Assembly: GCF_021504595.1 (NCBI RefSeq)
Contig: NZ_JACSGT010000001.1
Span: 2,542,001 to 2,606,000 of the forward strand
Direction of reading: 5' to 3'
DNA: 64,000 bases
Source of the DNA: Chryseobacterium indicum
Lineage (GTDB): Bacteria; Bacteroidota; Bacteroidia; Flavobacteriales; Weeksellaceae
Shown here: piece after piece, positions 35,618-44,900 of the stretch
Layout: each line of letters begins with the position of its first letter
How positions within the stretch are numbered: the first letter of the stretch is position 1
Translations under genes and position numbers: made by a program
Notes under the pieces: model-generated
Told to the model about the DNA's origin: nothing
The model's database searches: none
Seen by the model: only the letters and a program-made list of their open reading frames with translations

Positions 35618-37096
35618 ATGAGCGTAGTAGCAAGGCAGGGCTTTAAATATTCCATCATTGGATATATTGGTTTTTTACTGGGAACGGTTTCCGCAATTTT
35701 TATTTTTCCGAACGACTTTGAATTTTACGGAAAACTTCGGTATATTCTTCCCAGCGCGGAATTTTTAGTTCCATTTGTAGTAATGGGAATTTCCTATTCC
35801 AATGTAAAGTTTTTTCATAAAGTGGATCAGGATGGTAAAAAGCAGAATATGCTTTCTCTTTCTTTACTTGCCGTTTTTATTAATTTTCTTATTTTTTCGT
35901 TAATATTTTTCATCCTGCCGTATGTTTATCCCAAATTTAAACTTACGGAAGCCTGGAGAGCGAAAGAAATCATTTTACCGCTGGTTCTTATCCTTTCTTT
36001 CTGTGCGATTTTCAACAAATACACCTCCAATTACAAGAGAATTGTAGTTTCTAATATTTTTGACAATCTTTTTCCGAAAATTGCCAATTTAGGAGCCTTC
36101 TGTCTTTTTTTCTACTTTGCTGCATCACAGAAAATTGCATTTGCCTTTTTCTTCGGAATTTTTGCTTTAATGCTTTTCGGATATATCCGTTATACCAATA
36201 AACTGGACAAAATCAATCTGGATTTCAGTACAGATTACTTTAAGAAAGATGGTTTCTGGAAAGAGTTTTTCAATTACAGTTTTTTCGGTTTTCTAGGAAC
36301 TTTCGGAAATTATTTAGCGATCAACAGCTTAATGATCGGCGAATATCTGGGAATGGAGGAAAACGGAATTTATGCTACCCTTTACGCTTTGATTTCCCTG
36401 ATTTCTATTCCTCAGCTCGGATTGTTTAATGTCTCTGCGCCAATTATCAGCAAAAATCTTGCAGACGGCGATATGGAAGGTTTAGATAAATTTCATAAAA
36501 AAACATCGCTTACGCTTTATTTTCTAGGGGCTGTTCTGTTTTCCTGCATTGTGGTAGGATTTCCTTATCTAACGTATTTTATGCCGAAAAACGGAATTCT
36601 TCTCAGAGAATATCAACCGGTTGTATGGATTTGGGGATCAGCAGTTTTGGTAGATTTAGCAACAGGTTTTAACGGAAATATCATTTCACTTTCAAAATAT
36701 TATAAATTCAATATTGTTGTCATGCTTTTACTGGCGGGACTTACCATTGGGCTGAATCTTTATTTTATTAAAAATACAGAACTAAAATTAAGCGGAATTG
36801 CTTTGTCTACCGCGATTTCTCTTACCACCTACAATGTCATCAAGATTATTTTCAACTATGTGATGTTTAAAGTGTCTCCATTAACGATTGAGATGATTTT
36901 TGTATCCATTATCTGTACTTTAGCAGTTACGGTTGCGATTGTTTTACCGAATTTCGACAGTAATTTCATCAACATGATTTACAAACCTGCTATTGTTCTT
37001 ATACTGATCTTTATCGGAAATTATTTCACCAAAATTTTCCCTATAGAAGATTATCTGAACAAAAATTTTATTAAAAGTATTTTTAAATTTAAATAG
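35618..37096 (+). CDS. Oligosaccharide flippase (Wzx/MATE-like)
   Basis: A 492-residue integral membrane protein with about fourteen hydrophobic segments. It begins VARQGFKYSIIGYIGFLLGT, the typical opening of the polysaccharide biosynthesis/flippase family. Positively charged loops and the 490-residue length fit the family. It would flip lipid-linked oligosaccharide across the inner membrane. Its stop region overlaps the end of the convergent glycosyltransferase gene by 8 bp (37089-37096). Confidence 0.85.
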   Translation: MSVVARQGFKYSIIGYIGFLLGTVSAIFIFPNDFEFYGKLRYILPSAEFLVPFVVMGISYSNVKFFHKVDQDGKKQNMLSLSLLAVFINFLIFSLIFFILPYVYPKFKLTEAWRAKEIILPLVLILSFCAIFNKYTSNYKRIVVSNIFDNLFPKIANLGAFCLFFYFAASQKIAFAFFFGIFALMLFGYIRYTNKLDKINLDFSTDYFKKDGFWKEFFNYSFFGFLGTFGNYLAINSLMIGEYLGMEENGIYATLYALISLISIPQLGLFNVSAPIISKNLADGDMEGLDKFHKKTSLTLYFLGAVLFSCIVVGFPYLTYFMPKNGILLREYQPVVWIWGSAVLVDLATGFNGNIISLSKYYKFNIVVMLLLAGLTIGLNLYFIKNTELKLSGIALSTAISLTTYNVIKIIFNYVMFKVSPLTIEMIFVSIICTLAVTVAIVLPNFDSNFINMIYKPAIVLILIFIGNYFTKIFPIEDYLNKNFIKSIFKFK

Positions 37097-38156
37097 AAAT
37101 TAATTCGTTTAATAGCTTTTCTAGTTTTTGCTGAACAGATTTTTTATTGAATTCTTTTTGAAAGTCGAACTGACTGTTTTTGAGTGATTTAAACTGCTCC
37201 AGAATATCTTTTTGCTCAGGAACAATAAAATCTAATTTTGAAGCATAATTTGAAGGAAAAACAGCCTGTTTTCCGAATTTAATGGCGTCACCGAGATTTC
37301 CCGTCATTTTTGTTTTGCCATAAATTTCTTCCTGACCGAAAAACTTGGTTTTCTGCTGAATAGGACACCACAAAACGTCCGCTTTCTGCATCCAGTCTTC
37401 GAAATCGGCTTGAGAAACTCTCTCTGAAAAATAGGTAATATGGATATATTTCAATGACCGTTCCAGATCAATAATCTCTCTTAATTCTTCATTTTTTGCT
37501 TTTCCTAAAAAGACAAATTCAATGAATTTATTTTCAGGAGCTGAATATTTATTTAACTTTTCAAGATTGTTTATGATTGAAAAAACCCTTTTATAATCTC
37601 TCCTTTGCTGGGAAACTCCACCCGGAATAACAATGGTTAACACTTTATTCTCCGGCTTTTTAAAATTTTTGGTGTAAAAAAGAGGCAGGAATGTATATCT
37701 TTCAGAACTCAGTTCTTCATCCAAAACCAGCAGTTTTTCTGCTTTTTGATAAACTTTCGATGCATTTAACAAACCTTCTTTCCACAACAATTTCAGTCTG
37801 TATATCTGATCTTCTTTGAAAATACTTTTGATAAGACTGAACTTTGAAGATTTCATAAAGTTCATGTTGTGAACGATCACGGAAGCATTGTATTTTTTTA
37901 CAATGGCAAGAAAGGTATTGAAGTAACGGTGAACCGTTCCGATGATAATTACATCATATTTTTCTAATTTCAACTGATCTAAAATCATAGAACTGTCCGA
38001 CAGAAAAATATTCTCTCCAGATTCGCTGATCTGATCTTTTATCTTTTTTGAAAAATAATAATCTACGGTAAATTTTTTGGAACCGTTCATTACATTAATA
38101 AAATCCTGAGCAATTTCGGCGTGGGTATCAATTTCTATGTAGGCTATTTTTTTCAA
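37089..38156 (-). CDS. Probable GT-B-fold glycosyltransferase
   Basis: A 355-residue protein, first codon TTG (KKIAYIEIDTHAEIAQDFIN). Residues about 55-80 hold YDVIIIGTVHRYFNTFLAIV, and a second half starts LTIVIPGGVSQQRRDYKRV and continues with FIEFVFLGKAKNEELREI and MQKADVLWCPIQQKTKFFG. The two-domain Rossmann layout and the ADVLWCP..... strand-turn resemble GT4-like enzymes, but the classical E-x7-E motif is not obvious. Neighbours (flippase, GT2, FkbM) support a glycan role. No substrate can be assigned. Confidence 0.65.
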   Translation of the reverse strand: MKKIAYIEIDTHAEIAQDFINVMNGSKKFTVDYYFSKKIKDQISESGENIFLSDSSMILDQLKLEKYDVIIIGTVHRYFNTFLAIVKKYNASVIVHNMNFMKSSKFSLIKSIFKEDQIYRLKLLWKEGLLNASKVYQKAEKLLVLDEELSSERYTFLPLFYTKNFKKPENKVLTIVIPGGVSQQRRDYKRVFSIINNLEKLNKYSAPENKFIEFVFLGKAKNEELREIIDLERSLKYIHITYFSERVSQADFEDWMQKADVLWCPIQQKTKFFGQEEIYGKTKMTGNLGDAIKFGKQAVFPSNYASKLDFIVPEQKDILEQFKSLKNSQFDFQKEFNKKSVQQKLEKLLNELISI

Positions 38157-38332
38157 GGGTTTTATTTTTAGAAATTTTTACGCAAAGATCAAAAAGTTTT
38201 TGTTTCACTTTACATTTATTTTCGTTTGCAAAGATACTTCGACAAGCTGAGCACAAACTATTCATTCAGCAGAGAGCCCAAAAGTTTTTTTAATAATGAC
38301 GAATTGCGGACAACTACATTTTATTTAATTCA

Positions 38333-39187
38333 TTACAGTTTCAGCCATTTCTTCTTCAGCATATTCCAACGCTGATTGTTGATGGTTTTCTGTTCTTCTT
38401 TTGAAATTTTCAGTTCTAGGTTTTGAGAACGGCAGTTTTCATACGATTTAATGATTGAAAAGAAAAACGCAGCCGATTTGCTTTTCGCGGCTTCTTTTGA
38501 GGAAGCGACGTAAGCTAAAAACCGGTTCAGTCCTAAAAAATAAAAATATCTTCCGTAATAATCTGCGGGTTTTATGGTATAATCTGCTCCTTTTACTTTA
38601 ATTAATTTCACATGAAGTTCAGGCAGAACAACTTCTTTCCAGCCCAGATTTTCCAGCAAAATGGCATCAATATTATCCCATCCCAATGTTTCCCGAATGC
38701 CTTTCATTTCAATAAAACTTTCTTTTCGGTATGCTTTCATCGGACCTCGAACATGATGTTTGTTGGAATTTCCTTCGTAGATCCACTCTCTGTCTTTTTC
38801 AACATACAGTAAACCGCCAACCAATCCGTATTTTGGATTATTTCTGAATGCATTTTCTACGGTTCCAAGATAATCTTCCGGTAAAATGACATCCGCATCA
38901 AATTTGCAGATGATTTCAAACTCTTCTATATCCTGAGTATTTAAGCCATTTTTAAAAGCATTAACGACTTTGGAACCTGGTTGGTGCGCAGATTTCTGAA
39001 GATCAATTGTTTCAAATCTGGAATCGTGATCTGTATATTTTCTGATGACTTCTGAAGTTCCGTCTGTAGAACCGTCATTAACAACCACTACTTTAAAATC
39101 CTTAAAACTCTGCTGTTGTAAAGAATCTAATGTGAAAGGAAGATTGTTTTCTTCGTTATGCGCAGGAATGATGATTAAAAATCTCAA
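38333..39187 (-). CDS. Family 2 glycosyltransferase
   Basis: A 284-residue GT-A enzyme. I choose the TTG at 39187 as start, giving RFLIIIPAHNEENNLPFTLD; the frame extends upstream without ATG but into a hydrophobic stretch not typical of the family. Motifs: VVVNDGSTDGTSEVI (about 34-48), the DxD-like metal motif KFDADVILPED (about 97-107) and GGLLYVEKDREWIYEG. A nucleotide-sugar-dependent inverting transferase, probably adding a sugar to a lipid-linked glycan. Confidence 0.85.
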   Translation of the reverse strand: MRFLIIIPAHNEENNLPFTLDSLQQQSFKDFKVVVVNDGSTDGTSEVIRKYTDHDSRFETIDLQKSAHQPGSKVVNAFKNGLNTQDIEEFEIICKFDADVILPEDYLGTVENAFRNNPKYGLVGGLLYVEKDREWIYEGNSNKHHVRGPMKAYRKESFIEMKGIRETLGWDNIDAILLENLGWKEVVLPELHVKLIKVKGADYTIKPADYYGRYFYFLGLNRFLAYVASSKEAAKSKSAAFFFSIIKSYENCRSQNLELKISKEEQKTINNQRWNMLKKKWLKL

Positions 39188-39211
39188 AAGAAAGATATTG
39201 ATGATGAATAA

Positions 39212-39267
39212 TAAGCGATACCTGATAAAAAACGTCGTATTCTTAGTCAAACATCAGGTATCGCTTA
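39212..39267. terminator. 15-bp inverted repeat after aspA
   Basis: TAAGCGATACCTGAT (39212-39226) pairs perfectly with ATCAGGTATCGCTTA (39253-39267) around a 26-nt loop. It lies 10 bp after the aspA stop and overlaps the region upstream of the GT2 start. The minus-strand tail is TTATTATT rather than a clean T run, so it is a weak terminator or a regulatory structure. Confidence 0.5.
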
Positions 39268-39276
39268 CCGTTATTT

Positions 39277-40677
39277 TTATTTATTGTGCGGTTTCAGCAT
39301 ATTTTTAGGATCAAGAATTTCGTCCAGTTTTTCCTGAGAAAGAAGTTCTTTTTCCAATACTAAATTATACACGCTTTTTCCTGTTTCCAAAGCTTCTTTG
39401 GCAATCGCTGTCGATTGTTTATAGCCAATGTAAGGATTTAAAGCCGTTACAATTCCGATACTGTGTTTCACCATATTCAGGCAGACTTCTTTATTTGCTG
39501 TAATTCCGACGATACATTTTTCACGAAGCGTATCCAGAGCATTGCCTAAAAAGTGAATATTTTCCATGATCGCATGAGAAAGCACAGGTTCCATAACATT
39601 GAGCTGTAACTGTCCTGCTTCTGCTGCGAAAGTTACCGTAAGATCGTTTCCGAACACTTTAAAACAAACCTGATTCACCACTTCCGGAATCACAGGATTT
39701 ACTTTTCCCGGCATAATGGAAGATCCCGGCTGCATTGGAGGTAAATTGATTTCCGACAATCCGGCTCTCGGTCCTGAAGCAAGTAATCTCAAATCGTTAC
39801 AGATTTTTGACAGCTTAACAGCAAGACGTTTCATCGCTGATGAATAGATCACATAAGAACCCGTGTCTGGTGTAGCTTCCACCAAATCCGGTGCAGAAAC
39901 TATAGGAAAACCTGTTAACTGTGCTAAATTTTTCGCGCAGAGTGTTGCGTATCCAACCGGAGCGTTAATTCCTGTGCCGATCGCAGTGGCTCCCATATTA
40001 ACTTCTACGAAAAGATTAGCATTGTTATTTAATTTAGAAATATCTTCTTCCAAAGTAGCGGCAAAGGCTTCAAATTCCTGTCCCAAAGTCATCGGAACCG
40101 CATCCTGAAGCTGCGTTCTTCCCATTTTGATGACATCCTGAAATTCTTTTCCTTTTGCTCTGAAAGCTTCAACAATTTTTTCCAGTTTTTCTACAAGAGA
40201 GATGTTCATCTGCAACAGTCCCATTTTAATTGCCGTAGGATACGCATCGTTGGTAGACTGGGAAAGATTGATATGATCGTTGGGTGAACAGAATTCGTAC
40301 TGCCCTTTATTTTTCCCTAATTTTTCCAGAACACGGTTGGCAATTACTTCATTGGCATTCATATTAATGGAAGTTCCTGCCCCACCCTGAATCATATCTA
40401 CCGGAAACTGATCGTGCAGTTCTCCGTTGATTAATTCATCACACACTTCAGCAATGGTAAAATATAGATTTTCATCCAGCAGACCCAGCTCATAATTGGT
40501 TTTGGCTGCCGCTTTTTTTACGAAAGCCAATCCTTTGATGAACTCCGGATATGAAGATAAAAGCTGTCCTGAAATTTTAAAATTATTAATCGCTCTTTGC
40601 GTCTGTACTCCATAATAAGCATTCACCGGAACCTCTAATACTCCCAGCAAATCACTTTCTTTCCTGAAATTTTCCAT
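39277..40677 (-). CDS. aspA: Aspartate ammonia-lyase
   Basis: A 466-residue fumarase/aspartase enzyme. The family signature is GSSIMPGKVNPVIPE (about residues 317-331), with the catalytic Ser in it. SQSTNDAYPTA and TGIN.P.GY-like segments (AIGTGINAPVGYA) are seen. It is typical in length (about 470) for aspartases; the closely related fumarase cannot be fully excluded, but the NAYYGVQTQRAINNFKISG opening is more like AspA. It converts aspartate to fumarate and ammonia. The gene stands alone between hairpins. Confidence 0.9.
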   Translation of the reverse strand: MENFRKESDLLGVLEVPVNAYYGVQTQRAINNFKISGQLLSSYPEFIKGLAFVKKAAAKTNYELGLLDENLYFTIAEVCDELINGELHDQFPVDMIQGGAGTSINMNANEVIANRVLEKLGKNKGQYEFCSPNDHINLSQSTNDAYPTAIKMGLLQMNISLVEKLEKIVEAFRAKGKEFQDVIKMGRTQLQDAVPMTLGQEFEAFAATLEEDISKLNNNANLFVEVNMGATAIGTGINAPVGYATLCAKNLAQLTGFPIVSAPDLVEATPDTGSYVIYSSAMKRLAVKLSKICNDLRLLASGPRAGLSEINLPPMQPGSSIMPGKVNPVIPEVVNQVCFKVFGNDLTVTFAAEAGQLQLNVMEPVLSHAIMENIHFLGNALDTLREKCIVGITANKEVCLNMVKHSIGIVTALNPYIGYKQSTAIAKEALETGKSVYNLVLEKELLSQEKLDEILDPKNMLKPHNK

Positions 40678-40717
40678 TACAGATTTTTTAATTATTTTGA
40701 GACTTTAAAGATAGCAA

Positions 40718-40741
40718 AAACGCACCGAAACCGATGCGCTT
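40718..40741 (-). terminator. Rho-independent terminator of the amidase gene
   Basis: AAACGCACCG / CGATGCGCTT stem with wobble pairs and loop AAAC; on the minus strand it is followed by TTGCTAT. It is 7 bp after the amidase stop codon and upstream of aspA. Confidence 0.6.
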
Positions 40742-40748
40742 TCCTTAT

Positions 40749-41777
40749 TTATTTTGTAGGATATTTTACGTTTAAAGCCTGCAATATGGAGAAGGTTTCC
40801 GCATCCATTATTCCGTCATAATTCTGCGGACGGAAGTGATATTGAAATGCTTCTATTGTTTTTTTGGTAGCATCATCCCATTTACCGCTCAGATCCAATG
40901 CGTAACCGAATTTCTGCAACTGCGTCTGAACATTAAAAATAAACGTCGGATCGTTGTATTTTGACTGAAAATCCGTAGATGTCGCAAGATCGTAGAAACT
41001 TTGCTTCACGGCATCATCATACCACATTCCGATCTGGTATTCGTCGTATAATTTTTTCCATGGAAATAAAGGTCCCGGATCCTGTTTTCTTGTAGGAGCA
41101 ATATCTGAATGTGCCAGAATATTGGTCGCCGGAATATTATATCTCGCCACAATATCTTTCACTAAAGCAGCTACTTTTTTCACCTGAGCTTCATCAAAAG
41201 GCATGAAAGCTCTCTTTCCTGCAGCATCTGTCGTGAATCCTGAATTTACAATCTCAATTCCAATAGATGTATCATTAAGGTTTTTATCAGCTCTCCACGC
41301 GCTTACTCCGGCGTGATATGAACGTTTATTTTCATCTACCAACTGATAAATTTCGTTATCTCCAGTATTATTTACCAGATAATGCGCACTTACCGCCTGT
41401 TGAGACAATACGGTAATGGATTTATCATCCGGTAAAGCCGTATAATGCAAAATTAAATATCGTTGTCTAAAATTCTGTGCAATTGCGGGAAAATAAGTTT
41501 TCACGACTTTATAACCTGCAGGTTTTGCTGAAACGATAGAACCATAACTTGCCGTGTTATCATTTTTAGTAATATCTGCAATATTGGTTGTAAAAAATTC
41601 TACTCCGTGATCGGAAGTAATTTTAGGTTTTGGCTTATCATTACCCGAAGTCTGAGTAGCAGTTTTCGGCTGTACCGCGGGAGTTCTCGGGATGTACTGT
41701 TTTTTTTTAGCATTTTGCTGAGAAGTACAGGAAAAAATCAAAGAACTTAATCCGATGATATATAATGTATTACGCAT
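40749..41777 (-). CDS. N-acetylmuramoyl-L-alanine amidase lipoprotein
   Basis: A 342-residue protein from the ATG at 41777 (MRNTLYIIGLSSLIFSC, lipobox Cys about 17). Residues about 110-245 form an amidase_2 (T7 lysozyme/PGRP-like) domain: YLILHYTALPDDKSITVLS (Zn His), VSAHYLVNNTGDNEIYQLV, NDTSIGIEIVNSGF and NILAHSDIAPTRKQDPGPLF (Zn His and the P..K.DPG...W/F motif). The C-terminus is a peptidoglycan-binding domain (VQTQLQKFGYALDLSGKW; TIEAFQYHFRPQNYDG). It cleaves the amide bond of murein stem peptides and probably recycles or remodels the wall. Confidence 0.92.
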   Translation of the reverse strand: MRNTLYIIGLSSLIFSCTSQQNAKKKQYIPRTPAVQPKTATQTSGNDKPKPKITSDHGVEFFTTNIADITKNDNTASYGSIVSAKPAGYKVVKTYFPAIAQNFRQRYLILHYTALPDDKSITVLSQQAVSAHYLVNNTGDNEIYQLVDENKRSYHAGVSAWRADKNLNDTSIGIEIVNSGFTTDAAGKRAFMPFDEAQVKKVAALVKDIVARYNIPATNILAHSDIAPTRKQDPGPLFPWKKLYDEYQIGMWYDDAVKQSFYDLATSTDFQSKYNDPTFIFNVQTQLQKFGYALDLSGKWDDATKKTIEAFQYHFRPQNYDGIMDAETFSILQALNVKYPTK

Positions 41778-41836
41778 TTGTTTACTTTTTTTGTTGTTTA
41801 TTACTTCAAAAATACACAAATTTTTCTTGAAAAATA

Positions 41837-41868
41837 TTTGGTAAATAAAGAAATCTGTTCTATATTTG
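41837..41868 (+). promoter_or_regulatory. Promoter of the tRNA cluster
   Basis: TTTG (41837-41840), 20 bp, then TATATTTG (41861-41868): a very good match to the Bacteroidetes promoter. Transcription would begin a few bases after it, about 45 bp before tRNA-Ser. Confidence 0.75.
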
Positions 41869-41913
41869 CACTCGCAATAAAGGAACAACGATCATTAAAA
41901 AATAAGATAAACA

Positions 41914-41998
41914 GGAGGGTTGCCGGAGTGGTTAACGGAGCAGTTTGCTAAACTGTCGACGCGAAAGTGTCGCAAGGGTTCGAATCCCTTACCCTCCG
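41914..41998 (+). tRNA. tRNA-Ser (GCT anticodon)
   Basis: Full cloverleaf: acceptor GGAGGGT / ACCCTCC with discriminator G. The anticodon loop TTGCTAA gives GCT, with a long variable arm (GTCGACGCGAAAGTGTCGC) as expected for serine and a T arm GGTTCGAATCC. CCA is not encoded. Reads AGC/AGU codons. Confidence 0.97.
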
Positions 41999-42016
41999 CT
42001 TTTCTATATATCTTTT

Positions 42017-42091
42017 CGGGGCGTAGCGTAGTCCGGTCATCGCGCCTGGTTTGGGACCAGGAGGTCGCAGGTTCGAATCCTGCCGCCCCGA
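42017..42091 (+). tRNA. tRNA-Pro (TGG anticodon), copy 1
   Basis: Acceptor CGGGGCG / CGCCCCG with discriminator A. The anticodon arm is CCTGG-TTTGGGA-CCAGG, giving TGG; the T arm is GCAGGTTCGAATCCTGC. The same 75 bases occur again at 43981-44055. Confidence 0.97.
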
Positions 42092-42141
42092 CTTTTTTTA
42101 ACGCGCTTATTTACTAACTAAGCGGGAATCAACTTTATAAT

Positions 42142-42215
42142 GGGTGCGTAGCTCAGCTGGATAGAGCATCTGCCTTCTAAGCAGACGGTCAAAGGTTCGA
42201 ATCCTTTCGCGCTCA
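42142..42215 (+). tRNA. tRNA-Arg (TCT anticodon), copy 1
   Basis: Acceptor GGGTGCG / CGCGCTC (two wobble pairs). The anticodon arm is TCTGC-CTTCTAA-GCAGA, giving TCT; the T arm is AAAGGTTCGAATCCTTT. A hairpin CCTCATA...TATGAGG plus a T run follows. Downstream 3' fragments of this tRNA are repeated four times in cassettes. Confidence 0.97.
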
Positions 42216-42261
42216 CAGAAACCTCATAGCTTCTTGTTATGAGGTTTTTTGTTTATATTAG

Positions 42262-42571
<310 letters not shown>

Positions 42572-42617
42572 CAGAAATCTCATAGCTTTTTGTTATGAGG
42601 TTTTTTGTTTATATTAG

Positions 42618-42860
<243 letters not shown>

Positions 42861-42874
<14 letters not shown>

Positions 42875-42926
42875 AGCATCCCGATCATAATCGGGACGGT
42901 CAAAGGTTCGAATCCTTTCGCGCTCA
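42861..42926 (+). pseudogene. tRNA-Arg-derived fragment 2
   Basis: Identical in sequence to fragment 1, including the loop CCCGATCATAATCGGG. It is followed by a CCTCATAG...TATGAGG hairpin with a T run like that after the true tRNA. Confidence 0.85.
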
Positions 42927-43006
42927 CAGAAACCTCATAGCTTCTTGTTATGAGGTTTTTTGTTTACATCAAACTTTATATTTTTTTACACATCAATCTA
43001 CATCAC

Positions 43007-43390
43007 TCAAACGTCATACAGAACAGAAACATCAAATGGAAAATTAATTTTGATTAAGGAATCCGAAGCTCCTAATTCATGAAAAACAATATTTTCACCT
43101 CTTAATAAAGATATTGATTTTACTAAAAAAGCATTCTCTTTTTTATTGTTACTTGTAAAAATCTCATTGATAATTTTCCACTCTTCTTTTTTAAAGGTCT
43201 TAAGATTTACCACAATTGATTCAATTCGTAAAAATGATTCCTCATCAATTTTCACGCAATAATATGTTTTCTCATGAGTTCTAAAGTTTTTGTGAATACA
43301 ATGAAATAAATACACATCCTTTTCAAACGAAACTATTGATGTGATAATATCGTCATACCAATCGATTACATATAACTTATTAATAGTCAT
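43007..43390 (-). CDS. Unknown 127-residue protein in the inter-tRNA segment
   Basis: No family recognised. A soluble, Lys/Glu-rich protein with an N-terminal YVIDWYDDIITSIVSFEKD stretch and a C-terminal KINFPFDVSVLYDV. It lies between the two tRNA-Pro/Arg blocks, on the minus strand, opposite to the tRNAs, and 57 bp downstream of another small unknown gene. Its A+T content is high and it has no obvious partner elsewhere. The frame is uninterrupted and codon use is plausible, so I regard it as a real gene of unknown role. Confidence 0.55.
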   Translation of the reverse strand: MTINKLYVIDWYDDIITSIVSFEKDVYLFHCIHKNFRTHEKTYYCVKIDEESFLRIESIVVNLKTFKKEEWKIINEIFTSNNKKENAFLVKSISLLRGENIVFHELGASDSLIKINFPFDVSVLYDV

Positions 43391-43447
43391 TTATTTAATT
43401 AGCTTTTAAATCTCAGATCATGCATTCTGCTCCACCGAGTTATGAAT

Positions 43448-43813
43448 TTAGATGCTCTGAAATCCTTTAATATAAAACACAGATTCATAAACATGATAAC
43501 CAACCTTTATGATTAAGCATTTTTTACCATTTCTGATATAAACAACTTTATCCTGAAATATGTAAAATAAATCCTTTTTGACACTCAGTCTGCATTCATC
43601 AATTTTTATTTCTAACAATTCCTGTTGTAAATTTTCACCTATATTTTCAATTCCGTATTGATAGAAATTTTTATTGGATTGATGTTCTAAAGTCCTTATG
43701 TTTTTAGCTTGTATCGTAGAAAAAGCTTTACAGAGGTTTTGCTCCATATAAAAATTAGAGACAAATGAAATCACAAGCAAAAGAAGAAAAAAAAGGAAAA
43801 CTTTCTTTTTCAT
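43448..43813 (-). CDS. Unknown 121-residue exported or membrane-anchored protein
   Basis: No family recognised. The N-terminus is a strong signal-anchor (KKKVFLFFLLLLVISFVS, residues 2-19), then a soluble part with Cys residues at QNLCKAF, DECRLSV and GKKCLII. It is followed by the 127-residue unknown gene in the same direction (57 bp), so the two may form a small accessory operon. The segment occupies the gap between the duplicated tRNA blocks. Confidence 0.6.
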   Translation of the reverse strand: MKKKVFLFFLLLLVISFVSNFYMEQNLCKAFSTIQAKNIRTLEHQSNKNFYQYGIENIGENLQQELLEIKIDECRLSVKKDLFYIFQDKVVYIRNGKKCLIIKVGYHVYESVFYIKGFQSI

Positions 43814-43927
43814 TTAAGTTTTATCTAAAATAATGGTTCTGAAACAGGTAAAGGTAATGAAAAACGGCATTAAAAAAATTAACCAAAAATTATTTCAGTT
43901 TTACTTTCATAATTCAAAAAAAGTTTA

Positions 43928-43935
43928 TACATTTG
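43928..43935 (+). promoter_or_regulatory. Possible -7 box of the second tRNA block
   Basis: TACATTTG fits the TAnnTTTG consensus and lies about 45 bp before the second tRNA-Pro. A -33 TTG is not clear at the right spacing, so support is moderate. Confidence 0.5.
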
Positions 43936-43980
43936 CAACCACAAAAAACAAGATAATTCTTGTTAAAAGATGACCTCAAT

Positions 43981-44055
43981 CGGGGCGTAGCGTAGTCCGG
44001 TCATCGCGCCTGGTTTGGGACCAGGAGGTCGCAGGTTCGAATCCTGCCGCCCCGA
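43981..44055 (+). tRNA. tRNA-Pro (TGG anticodon), copy 2
   Basis: Identical to the tRNA-Pro at 42017-42091 over all 75 bases. The spacing to the next tRNA is only 8 bp here, compared with 50 bp in the first block. Confidence 0.97.
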
Positions 44056-44063
44056 CCATTTTA

Positions 44064-44838
<775 letters not shown>

Positions 44839-44900
44839 CTTAAGCCTCATAACAAAGTTATGAGGTTTTTTGTTTATAATATTTCATTGATCTGCACTCC

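Noticed and set aside
41920..42117. 65-residue frame across the tRNA-Ser and tRNA-Pro genes
   Set aside because: Falls entirely on two clear tRNA genes.
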